From positions 248,001 to 312,000 of the forward strand of contig JAWPHD010001136.1 of assembly GCA_037043455.1 (NCBI GenBank): DNA of 64,000 bases, written 5' to 3'. The first letter of the stretch is position 1, and the number at the start of each line of letters is the position of its first letter. Of this stretch, positions 1 through 11,335 are shown in pieces. The notes below the pieces were generated by a model. That model was given only the letters and a program-made list of their open reading frames with translations, was not told the origin of the DNA and ran no database searches. The position numbers were made by a program, and so were the translations under genes. This DNA is from Cyrtodaria siliqua. Taxonomy: Eukaryota > Mollusca > Bivalvia > Adapedonta > Hiatellidae.

Positions 1-530
1 AACAAAACCTTATCAAATTGAAGCAATAGAATGTTGCGCAGCATACATATTCAAGTTTTTCCTGGCATCATATATAACATATGTGCTCAAATATTGGCAT
101 TTTATGGCAAAATGTTTGAAAAAATGACAAAAATCACTGATTTCTGTAATCCATAGGGGGTATTGGGTTAAAATATAGAAACAAATTTAATTCAATTGAA
201 TAAGGACATATTGTCATATTTTTGGATAGACAAAGGTCCAATAATTAAGTAGAAAAAAGTCCCGAACCGTATGATGCTTGAAAATGCCTTAATTTTTAGG
301 CGAAAACTGTGTAAAATTCGACGGAATCTGGAATTATTTTTGAAAATAGTTTTAACATAAACTTATCAAATTGAAGTAATATAATGTTGCACAGCAAACA
401 TATTCAAGTGTTTCCTTGCATCATATATAACATATCTGCTGAAATATGTTGGAAAAAGGACTAAAATCACTTATTTCTGCAATCCATTGGGGGTATTGGG
501 TTAAAATCTAGAAAAATATATAATACCAAA
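1..530 (+). repeat. two tandem units of a ~350 bp repeat (left arm of an inverted pair)
   Basis: The segment starting with ATCAAATTGAAGCAATAGAA at about 11 recurs at about 365 (ATCAAATTGAAGTAATATAA). Both continue through the same TATATAACATAT and GGGGGTATTGGGTTA blocks, giving two units about 355 bp apart. The second unit has an inverted relative at about 2640-2905. No coding potential is seen. It may be the terminal part of a non-autonomous transposon, but the class is not recognised. Confidence 0.7.
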
Positions 531-689
531 TAGACTGTAAGCTAGTAGGAGAAACCCTCACCCCTGGGGGAATTTTGTACACCCTATTTTTCTGAAAGCC
601 CATTATGTGTAAAGCATTCTAGAACATGTACGTGTACCAACTGGCGACTTGGACTTTACCACGTTACCGGCATTTCGAACAGGGTACAC

Positions 690-1890
690 AGAGCTAGATA
701 CAGTATACGTTATAAATAGAGAAATAGCGTTGAGCGACCCTCCGCGTACGGCCACTGGGCCGACCCACAGATTTTGCGACACGACGGTACCGGTGGCCAG
801 CTGTCGGTAAAGGTAAAGGTCCCCAGTACATATGGCACTTTGTCGGTAGTCCATATTAGGGGAAAGGCTACCCGAGTTCGAGTCTCCAACATGGAACATA
901 GAGCTATATACAGTTATATAGAAGGATATAGCGTTGAATGACCTTCGGCCGACGGCCGCTGGGCCGACTTACAGATTGGGTGACACAACGGGACTAGTGG
1001 GCAGCCGTCGGCAAAGGTCCCGACAACGCGTGGCATTCAACTACCCGAGTTCGGGTCTCCAACCTCGTAACTCACCTAGAGCTTTATGCAGTATAGTTAT
1101 ATATGTATAGAGGGAAATAGCGTTGAGCGACCTTCGGCCGATGGCCGCTGGACCGATCCACATATTTTGTGACACATCGGGACCGGTGGCCAGCCGTCGG
1201 CAAAGGTTCCCGCTATGCATGGTACTCGGTCCCTAGGCCTTATATAGAGGGAACTAGCCTTGATCGACATTCGGCCGATAGCCGCTCAGCCGATAGCCGC
1301 TCGGCCGACACACATATTTTGTGACATAACGGGACCGGTGGTCAGCCGTCGGCAATGGTCCTCGCTACGCGTGGCACTCGGTACCTAGGTCGTATCAGGG
1401 GAAAGGCTGGCTGAGTTTGTGTCTCGAACATGCTACCTAGAGCTATATAGTAAGTAGCTTTGAGCGACCTTCAGCCGACGGCCGCTGGGCCAACCCACAG
1501 GTTTTGTGATACTACGCTTGGCACTCAGTCCCTACGTCGTATCAGGGGAAAGGCTTCCTGAGTTCGGGTCTCGAACATGGTACCTAGAGCTGTATAAGTA
1601 TAGTTATATATAGAGAAATAGCATTGAGCGACCCACAGCCGACGGCCGCTGGGCCGACCAACAGGTTGTGTGACTCAACGGAACGATGGCCAGCCTCGGC
1701 AAAGATCCCCGCTACGCGTGGCACTCCTCGGTCACTTGACCGTATCGGAGGGGGGTGGGGGGGGTGGGGGGATGGGGGCTACCTGAGTTCGGGCCTCGAA
1801 CATGGCAACTAGAGCTATATACAGTATAGTTATAGAGAAATAGCTGCTGGGCCGACCTACAGATCTTGTGACACAACGGGACCATCTTGG
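690..1890. repeat. tandem array of a ~180 bp GC-richer unit, about 7 copies
   Basis: Units open with AGAGCTATATACAGTATA and continue with ATAGCGTTGAGCGACC, a GGCCGACGGCCGCTGGGCCGA block, CAGCCGTCGGCAAAGG and a CCGAGTTCGGGTCTC block. Unit starts are near 690, 900, 1078, 1240, 1440, 1586 and 1808, so spacing is irregular from indels. The recurrent GTTCGAGTC or GTTCGGGTC resembles a Pol III B box, but no full tRNA fold is visible. The open frames here (for example 603-899 on the minus strand) are by-products of the repeat. Confidence 0.8.
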
Positions 1891-1899
1891 ACGCCATGT

Positions 1900-2639
1900 T
1901 TGATATTTCTTTTTATTGTGTTGCACATAAATTTCAGCTAGTATACATATGCATATTATACACAGTCTAATTAATATTTTGATATATAGAAACCCTTACT
2001 TACAGACGAACACCAGTTTTTACAGCCACCAATATGGTTGTGTTTTTTTTGGTAATGAATGTGGTGTAACATAAATTACAGAATAGTTTCATTAAGTTTA
2101 AAGCACTTCTCAATTTATATTAATAAAAGTTCATGTATTATGTTTTTTACATGGTTTTGATTTAATTTATATTCAACGTTTTCAATGTACATTGAAATTT
2201 TAATTGTAATGTAAGGTAACATAGTTTACATGCACGATACTCACAAAAGCCCAACGCTCCGAATTGATGGCATACCTGTCTCATTTTGAAACGTTTTGTA
2301 TATTCTTTCAGAAAATCATACCCTACAAAATCCACCATGCGGGAGTTGGGTCTACAGCCAGCTCAAGAACTAGTACATGATGTGTTGTATTTGTTCGGGA
2401 GGTTCTATCATGTCATTTTTTAACAAATTCCCTTAAGGTATCAGCTAGAGCAGGTTTGTTTGCTTATAAAAGCAAATAAAATGTCAGCGTGCCATGCACT
2501 CCTTGGAAACATCACCAGGTGAGAGTAGGAATGTTCCATGGAAGAAAGACGGTTTTCTGGTATATTATTGCACATTGGACTGCAGAAATGTTGTAAAAAA
2601 AAAACCGTTCTTTCTATGCACTTTTAATTTTTTTCAAAT
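1900..2639. other. no gene recognised
   Basis: AT-rich sequence between the tandem array and the inverted repeat arm. No long open frame, RNA gene or clear repeat was seen. Confidence 0.6.
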
Positions 2640-2905
2640 GCCTCAATGTATTACATAAATCAGCGATTTTAGTCATTTTTTCAACATTTTGCCCTAAAAT
2701 ATAAATACTTGAGCATATATGTTATATCTGATACAATAAATGACTTGGATATGTATAGTGTGCAACATTTTATTGCTTCAATTTGATAAGTTTATGTTCA
2801 AAGTATTTTCAAAAGATAATTCCAGGTTCCGTTGATTTTTGACGGAAATGCACATTTTTCGCCTGAAAATTAAGGCAATATTTTAAGCATCATATGGTTC
2901 ACTGG
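2640..2905 (-). repeat. inverted copy of the 261-515 repeat
   Basis: Read on the minus strand, this segment follows the order of 261-500: a CATATGATGCTT block, a TTAATTTTCAGGCGAAAA block, GGAATTAT, AACATAAACTTATCAAATTG, TATAACATAT, and a run resembling AAAATGACTAAAATC. It forms the right arm of an inverted pair about 2.1 kb apart that encloses the 690-1890 array. The whole may be one transposable element about 2.9 kb long. Confidence 0.75.
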
Positions 2906-4060
2906 TGTACAGTACATTGGTCATGGTCGTAATGAATGTGATATTCATAATAAAGTCATGGTTATAATTAATGTGGTATACATAAGTCATGGTTGTAATA
3001 AGGCCATTATTTTTGATAATTACTTTTACGAACCCTCCTATGACAAAACAAAATTAGGTATTTTATTTTTCCATAGGAAATTTCATAGGTTATTGTTATT
3101 TTTTCCTCCTTCCAGATTTTAATAGAACTTCCATTCAAATAAATAATTAAACTATGCTTTACCAAATGTTTATGTTTATTTTTTTCCCTTCCTCCTACAA
3201 TAATTCTCTGTCTTGGTGGTTCACAAAACAAATAATAAAAGATAGTGGCCTAAATGTGATATACATTGGTCATTGAAGTATGTAAATGTTGCAATCCTTT
3301 GAGGGTGACAGTGACATTTTCAGCCTTACATATGTTGAAAATGACGTAAAACACGGTACAAACAAAATCAACCTTCTGTGGCTATTTATTTTATTATACT
3401 GAAAAATATGTTTGAAAAAGATATTTGGTTGTGCTAAATATTCCTTTGAAATAAAACATGAGAAAACATTGTTACTTCTCTCTGTTCAAAACCACTATTC
3501 TCAGCACCTAGAAAATAAATTTCTTTGTGTGCTTTCGGAACCTTCAACCGTGATTTCATGAGTAAACTTTTCAAATCATCTTCAGAAAGTTGTGCAAACT
3601 GTGTCCGCCATTTTCATATGCGCATGTATACAAACACTGTTCAGCATAGGACATACCAATACATATAAACTTGCTTTGACTTCACAATCGTAAGACAGTA
3701 CAAATTATACCGGGGTTACAAAAAAGACTACCATTCAGTGACTCCAGCGATATAAGATATTACAAAGATGGGAAAATAACAGTCTATGGAAACTGCGTGT
3801 TTTGACATGAGGTATATTAATAATAAATATAGTATCAGTGGTCATGGTAGTAATAAAGCTCATGGTAGTAATACATGGGGTATTCCATGGTCATGTTAAT
3901 AATGAATGGGGTATTCAGTGGTCATGGTAGTAGAAAATGAGGTAAAGAGTAGCCATGATAGTTATACATGTGACCTACTTTGAACATGTTAGTAATCAAT
4001 GTGGTATGCATGGTAGTATTACAATACAAGGGTCCTGGTACTTGTGCGATGGACTTTGTG
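2906..4060. repeat. intergenic, with short imperfect GTCATGGTAGTAATAA repeats
   Basis: Degenerate units of GTCATGGT(T/A)GTAATAA with GGTATTCA or GGTATACA linkers occur at about 2920-3000 and 3835-4020. Around 3330-3365 there is a SINE-tail-like AAAATGACGTAAAACAC. No gene is seen. Confidence 0.5.
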
Positions 4061-4390
4061 AATATCATCAACAAGTAAGTGGACTTAAGAATCAGCTTCA
4101 GTGACATGCAATGTCAGGTTACAGACAAAGTTATGCGATATATGCCAGTGTTAATACAAATGGTATGGAACATGGTAGACATTGCCCAGTATAAGACAAT
4201 CCCCTACACCACCAAACAAAACTTCCAATCAATACATAATCTAGAAGAGCAAAAAGGGGCTCACATGGAAAGCAGACAAGGACAAGCATATAAATAAACA
4301 CCAGCACATGGAGTTCCATCCACCAAATATAGAAAGATCCATATTAAACAAAAGGACAGCATGCTTCACTATTCAGAGTCAATTTTAAAC

Positions 4391-4920
4391 AATGAATGGA
4401 TGAATGAATGAATGAATGAATGGTGTTTTAAGACACGTCGACACATAAATAGTTCATATTTTGCGCAAAAAAACGACGAAAGATGAAGAAATTAAGTAGT
4501 AATTAAAAATTAATGTAAATATATCAAGATAAAACTATTAAAAAATAAGGGATGATATGGTAGTAATATAAACTATATATGTAAATCAACAAATGCCCGT
4601 TAACGGGTATATAAACAAGTAAATATATATAAGAACACATTATAATGATTTATATAGCTTGATTTCTTTCAGGAAATCTGAAACAAGACTAAAATCTATA
4701 GTATCAAATAACTCTTTCATAGTATTAACATTGTAGTACCTTTGACGCATAGGATCAAAGTCTACACATTCCAACAAGATGTGTTTGACCGTTAACGGTG
4801 CAAAGCAGGGTATACATTCTGGTAATTGCTGAGCTTGTAATAAATATGAATGCGTATAACGTATATGCCCTGTCCTGCGCCGGGCTAGGACAACTCCTTC
4901 TCGACGAATGGGTCTACTAG
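4391..4920 (-). mobile_element. 5'-truncated non-LTR retrotransposon 3' end (copy A)
   Basis: Read on the minus strand, a remnant of the ORF2 C terminus runs from about 4915 to 4635. It contains a CCHC knuckle CX2CX7HX4C (CIPC...HILLEC), followed by NTMKELFDT and a terminal stop. The 3' UTR ends in CGTGTCTTAAAACACC and an (ATTC)n tail at about 4425-4391. Such knuckles and short-repeat tails are typical of Jockey/CR1-type LINE ends. It stops at 4920, exactly where copy B's tail begins. The clade is not determined. Confidence 0.75.
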
Positions 4921-5665
4921 AATGAATGTTGTTTTACGGCACGTCGACACATAAATAGGTCATATTGTGCGCAAAAATTGATGAAAAATGAAGTATAATT
5001 TAAAAATAAGTGTAAATATATAAAGATATAAACTATTAAAAAGATAAGGCATAATAAGGTGTAATATAAACTATGTAATGTAAATCAACAAATGCCCGTC
5101 AACGGACATATAAACAAGTAAATATATATATAAGAACACATTATAATGATTTATATAGTCTGATCTATTTTGGGAAATCTAAAACAAGACTAAAATCTAC
5201 AGTATCAAATAACTCTTTCATAGTATTAACATTGTAGTACCTTTGACGCATAGGATCAAAGTCTACACATTCCAATAAGATGTGTTTGACCGTTAACGGT
5301 GCAAAGCAGGGTATACATTCTGGTAATTGCTCACCTTGTAATAAATATGAATGAGTATAACGTGTATGCCCTATCCTGCACCGGGCTAGAATAACTTCCT
5401 CTCGACGAACGGGTCTACTAGAAGAACGCCATTCTCCGAGTTACGGTTTAATTGACTAATTTAACTGACAAATCCCAAGCGGCTTGCCAAGAGTTACGAA
5501 TAAATGTGTTAATATAACTTTTTAAAATCAGTATAAGGTAATTTAGCATTAGATGTATGTAAACCTAATGCTTCTTTAGCAGGGCCACTGAACTTCTGTC
5601 TCACCAACCATGGTGCCAGTTCATTCACAATGTCAAGTCTTAACTGTGAAGGTGAGGTGGTGATG
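4921..5665 (-). mobile_element. non-LTR retrotransposon 3' end (copy B), longer
   Basis: About 500 bp are a close direct repeat of 4391-4920, with the same CX2CX7HX4C knuckle and tail. This copy extends further upstream on the minus strand to about 5665. There the decayed frame shows KEALGLHTSNAKLPYTDFK, resembling the RNase H-to-C-terminus linker of LINE ORF2. Stops and frameshifts are present, so it is a pseudogene fragment. Confidence 0.7.
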
Positions 5666-5854
5666 AGGTGAGGGTGTAGGGGTCGCGGGGAGGGGGTATT
5701 CAGTAAACATATATACCAAATATCAAAGCAAGACCTTCAATACCCCAGAAAGAATATGAACTTGAAGAGGATGTACAGGGGAAGTGAAGTGTTATTGAAT
5801 AGGGAAAAAACATAAATAATAGAATATTTTCATTGGAGAAATCTAAGGTGGAGA

Positions 5855-5855
5855 G

Positions 5856-5897
<42 letters not shown>

Positions 5898-5940
5898 TGG
5901 GCGGGGCGGAGGGTGAGGGGGGGGGGGGGGGTGAGAGAGA
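5855..5940. repeat. (GT)n microsatellite with adjacent poly-G
   Basis: An uninterrupted run of about 20 GT dinucleotides follows GAGAGAGA. It is followed by a G-rich tract with a long poly-G run. It is a simple repeat. Confidence 0.95.
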
Positions 5941-6114
5941 ACAGGGTAGAGATATGGTAACTGAAAAGAGAAACCAAAAAGAATAGAACAAATATGTGTC
6001 TATTTATCTGGGGTGATGGTGGTGGTGGTGTAGATTTGGGAAAGGTGTGGGGTTCATGGGACTAATGAAATTTACAGGCTTGCCATTGTTATTGGATGTA
6101 TGCAGTGAGTTTCA

Positions 6115-6610
6115 TTGAAATATATGAACCTGCTTAAAAAACTTTAACCAGAAACTTTAGTTGAAAACAAATTATCATCTGGCTAAAATGAAATACAAAG
6201 TTATGAAACATGTGTCTGTAAGTGTCCTTGATGACTCTGATGACACTTGTCAAGCTGGACTTGCCAACAACTAAAATAAAAGAAATGCTAAATCGTACAC
6301 CTTTTCTAAAAAACAATACACAAAATATTTATCAAACATTTATGGAACATGTGTTTACTAGTGCCCTTGATATTCCAAGCTTTATTGTCCGAAGTTGTGT
6401 TGATGTACACATTTCAATTGTTAAAATACATGGACTTGTCAAAAAAGAACTTTAACCAGAAGTAAGAAAAGGGCCACGCTTTTGCAGAAATGCAATACAG
6501 CGTTATGGAACGTGTGTCTACCAGTGTCCTTGATGGTACTGATGGCATATTTCAAGTTTTACTGACCAGTGGTTGCAAAAATAATTGAACTTGGCAAACA
6601 TGTCAACTGA
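6115..6610. repeat. three imperfect ~150 bp tandem units
   Basis: The phrase GAAC(A/G)TGTGTCTA...AGTG(T/C)CCTTGAT recurs near 6205, 6345 and 6505, with shared flanks (TTAACCAGAA, ACTTGTCAA). The units are strongly diverged. The short ORFs here are probably not real genes. Confidence 0.55.
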
Positions 6611-6834
6611 AAACCAATGTCGACGCAGACGTTGAGTAGCTGTAAAAAATCTCTTCTTATTCTACAAATAGTAAAACTTAAAAAAATAAATTCTGGCTTT
6701 TAAATTGACGGGAAAAAAAACTGGCCAGTGCACAAGGCGAAATAAAAATCCCGGCTTTGAAGAAATGAAAAAAAATATTCCGACTGAAAGGAAAAGGCAT
6801 AGCGGGGAAAGTTTTGGGCTGTATAAATTACTTT

Positions 6835-7059
6835 TTAACCCTTAAACCGCTAACCACGACTATAATAACCATTGCGTCCATTGTAAACCCAGATCAGCCT
6901 GAGTAACTCGCATGCTGATCAGGGTTTACAATGTCCGCTGCTGATCAGGCATTTTCCCCCACAACACCACTTTGTCAAATAAATGGAATGGTCTTAATTC
7001 AATTAAGAAAGAACAGTCCATTACATATATATGTGTGTGTGTAGCGGGTTTTGGGTTAA
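6835..7059. mobile_element. TTAA-flanked MITE, piggyBac-like
   Basis: TTAA at 6835-6838 and 7056-7059 flank a 217 bp element. It starts CCCTTAAACCGCTA and ends TAGCGGGTTTTGGG, which are inverted termini. TTAA target duplication with CCC/GGG ends is characteristic of piggyBac elements. A 5'-truncated relative lies at 32191-32341. It has no coding capacity. The element abuts a reverse-transcriptase fragment that starts just downstream. Confidence 0.75.
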
Positions 7060-7061
7060 AA

Positions 7062-7910
7062 GATAAGGTTAATGAGGTGGTTGTTAACGGAACCCACTCA
7101 ACAACAGAAAACGTAGTACGTGGTATTCCACAAGGGATCGTTTTGGGTCCACTTTTATTTCTGGTCTTTTGTAATGACCTCCCTGAGCTAGCTGAAACAG
7201 TATGAATACGTCACAAAAACATATGCAATAATAAATTCACAAGAAGAAGTGGAAAAACTACAACGCACCACAGACTTTTGCGACTGGTCTAAAACTTGGG
7301 ACCTTGAATTCGATTCAAATAAATGTAAAAGTATGCACATAGAGAAAGCAGGAATCACTGACAACTACTTCCTGAAAAACAAAGAAAATGGGAGATATTT
7401 GATAAGCAACGTTTCTGATGAGAGGGATCTGATTGAATGTGATAGTTGATAGCAATCTCATTTGAACTCACATGTGACTTCAAAAAATGCTTTAACAAAC
7501 AGAAATCTCGGAGAATCTTTACATATCTGGACATAAATATGTTTTGATCCTCTTTAAAGCATTGGTAAGACACCACTTAGAATATGCTAGTACCGTTTGG
7601 TCCCCATATCTTAAAACAATGCCATGGTAAAGTCTTCAGTCCAAAACTTTCTTCCCCATATCTGCGTATACATTAACTAGAGGACACAGTCTAAAACTCT
7701 TTAAAAAGCGCGCAAAAACCGAACATAGGAAGAATTCCTTTAGTATCAGGGTAGTAGAGGATTGGAACTCTCTACCAGAGTAGAGGATTGGAACTCTCTA
7801 CCAGAGTAGAGGATTGGGACTCTCTACCAGATACAGTTGTCCTAGTGCCTTTAAAACCAGACTCAACCAACATTGGCAAAACAATCCAATAAACTTCGAT
7901 GCTAGTTGTT
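7062..7910 (+). pseudogene. non-LTR retrotransposon reverse transcriptase, C-terminal fragment, decayed
   Basis: Frame-shifted pieces match the second half of a CR1/Jockey-like reverse transcriptase. The RT motif B region GIPQGIVLGPLLFLVF lies at about 7120-7165. A KLQRTTDFCDWSKTW helix and the thumb-like DSNKCKSMHI follow (7250-7340). Further on are pieces resembling the usual HSLKLFKKRAKT and VEDWNSLP C-terminal motifs (7690-7830), then AFKTRLNQHW (7847-7876). The segment that should carry the catalytic F/YADD box (about 7200-7220) is altered and has a stop. The VEDWNSLP codons are triplicated in 30 bp units at 7750-7830. It is non-functional. Confidence 0.8.
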
Positions 7911-8280
7911 ATTCGAGTCTGCGCAGCAGACAAACTCAAATCCCGAGCTTGATAAGAGAAGGCCCATTAGAAACCTATAGGCTTGCCTTCGGCCTCAGAC
8001 CAATAAGTATAAAGAAACACAAGCTTGATTTTGATTATAGAAATACAACTAACAGAAGAAGCATAAGTAATTCTAAAAAGTAGCTATTATAAACTATCCG
8101 CTACCCTCTACTGGGTCTTTGCATTACATAAGTATACAAGGCATATTTGTTTTTGTGTTTCCTTACATTAGGAATAAAGAGGTATTCTGAAACAAGTTAT
8201 AGATAAACTATTATATGAGAAATGTTAGTGAAATTGTAAAACAACCGATAATCAAGTGTAATGTGAGTGAGAATGCGTGG

Positions 8281-8580
8281 CTGTATCGGTATTGGGAACT
8301 AAAAAAATAAATTAAAAAAAATAAATAGATTAATTTTTTTTTTTTAAAAATCGTGTTATTTGTTGAAAACAAACATATTTTAAGGTTTGAAGCTCTCTCT
8401 GGTCAACATTTGATACCTAACTGTTTTCATCAATTATTTCACCGGCCAAAACTACGATACTCTGTGACATTTTTTTTCAGGAAAACTTAAAATATGTTTG
8501 TTTTCAACAAATAACACGAAAAAATAAAACAAAATATATATATATATTTTATTTTTTTTTAGTTCCCAACACCGATACAG
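8281..8580. mobile_element. 300 bp hairpin MITE
   Basis: CTGTATCGGTATTGGGAACT at 8281-8300 is the inverted complement, with one mismatch, of the sequence at 8561-8580. The arms extend through poly-A/T tracts to a shared CGTGTTATTTGTTGAAAACA block (8353 on the left, inverted at about 8515). The loop at about 8390-8470 is unpaired. It is a fold-back element without ORFs; superfamily unknown. Confidence 0.75.
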
Positions 8581-8654
8581 TCACCTGTGGATTTATACAG
8601 CCTTCCTAAAATAGAAACTAACACAGTATATGTATACACGTGTATATGTGTTAT

Positions 8655-9165
8655 AACAAGCCTAATTTATTACTGAGCTTGTCATTTAAACAGCTAAATG
8701 TCTTGGTGTAACAATCATGAATAAATGTGGCAGTAGTGCTAACTATCTTCACATCTTCATTACTTAAACACAGATATAAAGCTTTTGTTTATTCGATAGT
8801 GAAATAAACTTTGTATTAGATTTGCTGTAAAGAAATGTTCTTCTTTCATTTTCATAATAAGGGCATACAAGCATAAAATGTAATTCAACCTCGGTGTTAT
8901 TTAAGCTACACAGTTTACATAATCTATCGGTCATTTCCGTAATGGCCATACTCTATTTCAAGTGGGCGCGCACTGATACGGAACTTAGTAAAACATGATC
9001 TAACTGTGGCATGTTTGATGACATGTAAATACTTTTCAAATTAAAAAAATGTTTTTAAACGTAGCATAGGTACGTACATTACCACAGTTGTTATCTATAC
9101 ATGTTCTAAGTCTATTTGCCCAGTTGGTCTTAAAAATAGTGATAGCTTTTTGTTTTAATATGTGA
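8655..9165 (-). pseudogene. LINE ORF2 C-terminal fragment
   Basis: On the minus strand the frame shows FKTNWANRLRTCIDNN (about 9150), then KFRISAHPLEIEYGHYG (about 8975). Next comes a CX2CX9HX4C knuckle, CKLC...HFMLVC (8900-8850), and then a C-terminal tail ending near 8660. This order is the usual end of many invertebrate LINE ORF2 proteins. A frameshift near 9035 breaks it. It is unrelated in sequence detail to the 4.4-5.6 kb copies. Confidence 0.7.
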
Positions 9166-9169
9166 TGCT

Positions 9170-9990
9170 AAATTTTTGTTTTGGTACCGGAAGAGGGAGC
9201 TATCCACTCTCTCTCTCCTACAATGTCAGGGCCCATTCCAGTTACCAAGCTAGAGCTATGCCGGCGGGGACATATGGTACAGCCACGGAAGTCCGATTTG
9301 TTTAGTACTCGAATGGTGAAAAGCGATGGGGGAACACTTTCTTCTTTATTTCCTTGTATTATGTATTATACCCCGCTCCTCCACCAACACCGTATTTATC
9401 CTGAATGTATTATAAAATTGTTAAACTCTCTTTATGGTCCGTGTATTATGCCTTATTTATTTCTTTACTTTACTTTTAAGTTTATATATCTATGATCTCT
9501 TTTATTTTATCTTCTTAGCATTACTAGTGAGGTCATTTCCGTTGAGTTATGGTAAAATATGACAGTTCAACGTACACATGTAGATAGATGTAGAAACGGT
9601 TTGACATCCATTTGGTTCATAGCTAAATAAACACTAGATAACCAACTTGTTTTACTTTAATATGTAAATTACAACTTTCTTTAAATGCTGCAGGTGTATT
9701 AGTGAAGAAGAACTGGCGCCTGAAAGCCTTTGAAAATATTTAACAGATTGACATTATATGTCTAAATATAATGGGTAACTACCAGTATCGCCTAATACAA
9801 GATCATTAGTTGCATTTTTATTAACACAAAAAATATATTTCAGAGCTTTCACATGCAACTTATCACACTTTATTTGAACGACTAGTTTTTATGATTAATA
9901 ATCTTTGAGTTAACATTAATAGTTTTCCATATTTCACATGAGTATTTAGAAGAAAATAATGTATTATTAGATAAATAGAAAAAAAAATAT
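9170..9990. other. no gene recognised
   Basis: A 104-codon open frame at 9181-9495 shows no motif I can identify. Its latter half is T-rich and of low complexity. The rest is AT-rich intergenic DNA. Confidence 0.5.
9978..9988 (-). terminator. Pol III T-run terminator of tRNA-iMet
   Basis: Nine consecutive T's (minus strand) lie about 4 nt past the tRNA 3' end, well above the minimum of four needed by RNA polymerase III. Confidence 0.85.
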
Positions 9991-9991
9991 T

Positions 9992-10063
9992 TAGCAGAGC
10001 GAGGTTTCGATCCTCGGACCTCTGGGTTATGGGCCCAGCACGCTTCCACTGCGCCACTCTGCT
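9992..10063 (-). tRNA. initiator tRNA-Met (CAT)
   Basis: The minus strand folds as a 72 nt tRNA with acceptor stem AGCAGAG/CTCTGCT and discriminator A. The D arm is GCGC...GCGT. The anticodon stem-loop is CTGGG CCCATAA CCCAG with anticodon CAT, and the T arm is CGAGG ATCGAAA CCTCG. Three initiator hallmarks are present: the A1:U72 pair, three consecutive G:C pairs in the anticodon stem, and A54/A60 in the T loop. The sequence is very close to vertebrate tRNA-iMet. A run of nine T's follows the 3' end as the Pol III terminator. It looks functional. The overlapping minus-strand ORF is a shadow. Confidence 0.97.
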
Positions 10064-10790
10064 ATCTGTTAGTGGTGTTTTATATAATGTATTTAGCTAC
10101 AGCCCATTGCAACATTCGTTCTTCGACTTTTCGTACCCTTGATTATTTTAATAAATATTATTGCTTTATAATCAAATTACTGATGAATTAAATTTACATG
10201 TCATTTAATACTTTATACATCTTTGATTTGACATATAGTGTTGATCGCCTTTCCTTTATCTGTATTTTTGTATTACGTTTAAAATAAATAAATTAATACA
10301 ATGTTACGAAGTTCTGAATAAACTGAGGACGGATCACGAACTCTTCTCTCTAGAGTTAGAAAAGTGTTTGTAGAATGACAAAAAAAATTATTTTGTCGTG
10401 AGAATATTATTTTATTGATTTCACCGATGATTGCTTTAAGGAAACTCACGAGCTTGAACCTTTCGAGCTAGGAAAATAATAACAGAGTAAGTGTGTTTAA
10501 AGATAATAATAGATCTTCTCTCAGCCCCAGGCACAGGAATGTCAGGATGGCAGGAACTCAGAGAGAACCTCAGACTAATATTGGCTCAGTTGTGGACACA
10601 GAGGCGCGTAGATTAAGAAATTGATATAAAATATCCGCCCCACAAGAAAACACACTAAAGCAGTTAAGTATCCCAATCTTGAGGTAGTTTGCGTAGTTTT
10701 TCGAGACTGAAACGCAAATTGTGATTGACGATCAGCCAGTGTTTGCAGTCAAAGGGATAGTTAGCTATTTGACGAGCTAAGAACTTCCTT
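10064..10790. other. no gene recognised
   Basis: AT-rich sequence upstream (in the transcription sense) of the tRNA. No ORF, RNA fold or clear repeat was seen. Confidence 0.5.
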
Positions 10791-10794
10791 CCCA

Positions 10795-11110
10795 AGCCTC
10801 CTTGTGAATGAAAAGAACCTGGTAGGCGAGACAACCTAGGTGGTTACACCTCTCCCCCTACCAATCCAACCCTCCTTGTGAATGAACAAGAACCCGGTAG
10901 TCAACACATCCTCTCCCCCTTACCAACCCAACCATCCCTTTGAATGAACAAAAACCTGGTAGGCGAGACAGCGTAGGTGGTTACACCTCTACCCAGGGCT
11001 ACCACCCTAACCAATGAACAAAAACCTGGTAGGCGAGACAGCGTAGGTGGTTACACCTCTACCCAGGGCTACCACCCTAACCCTCCTTGTGAATGAAGAA
11101 GAACCCAGTA
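10795..11110. repeat. short tandem repeats around AACCTGGTAGGCGAGACA
   Basis: Four to five units contain GAATGAA(C)AAAAACCTGGTAGG and GGTGGTTACACCTCTACCC. Two units are nearly perfect at about 10948-11020 and 11017-11090 (about 70 bp). The sequence overlaps in vocabulary with the SINE that follows. Confidence 0.8.
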
Positions 11111-11129
11111 GGCGAATAGGTCTGTGCCT

Positions 11130-11335
11130 ACTCCACAGGTTTGATTCACACTTGGAGCTCCACTTGTAAGTGAGAAAGTGAAGATTCTTATGGATGGCAG
11201 GAGGTATACAGTTTTGGTTCTACCCAAGAATAAGTAGGTGGTCTGCCTCCACCACTAATATCAACCATCGTACATAGTCTTAAATATGATGGAAAATGAC
11301 GTTAATTCCCAAACAAACAGACTGCTCCAGGAGAA
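11130..11335 (+). mobile_element. SINE-like element, copy 1
   Basis: It contains GTGAGAAAGTGAAGATTC, GGTTCTACCCA, TAGGTGGTCTGCCTCCACCA and CATCGTACATAGTCTTAAAT. It ends GAAAATGACGTTAATTCCC followed by AAACAAACAG. The same block order occurs at 38650-38805 and 48655-48805, which defines an interspersed family with an AACAAAC-type tail. No clean tRNA head is visible in this copy. Confidence 0.65.

Noticed and set aside
9863..10057. Minus-strand ORF starting MAQWKRAGPITQRSEDRN
   Set aside because: Its start is the translation of the initiator tRNA-Met gene; the rest is AT-rich flank. Not a protein gene.
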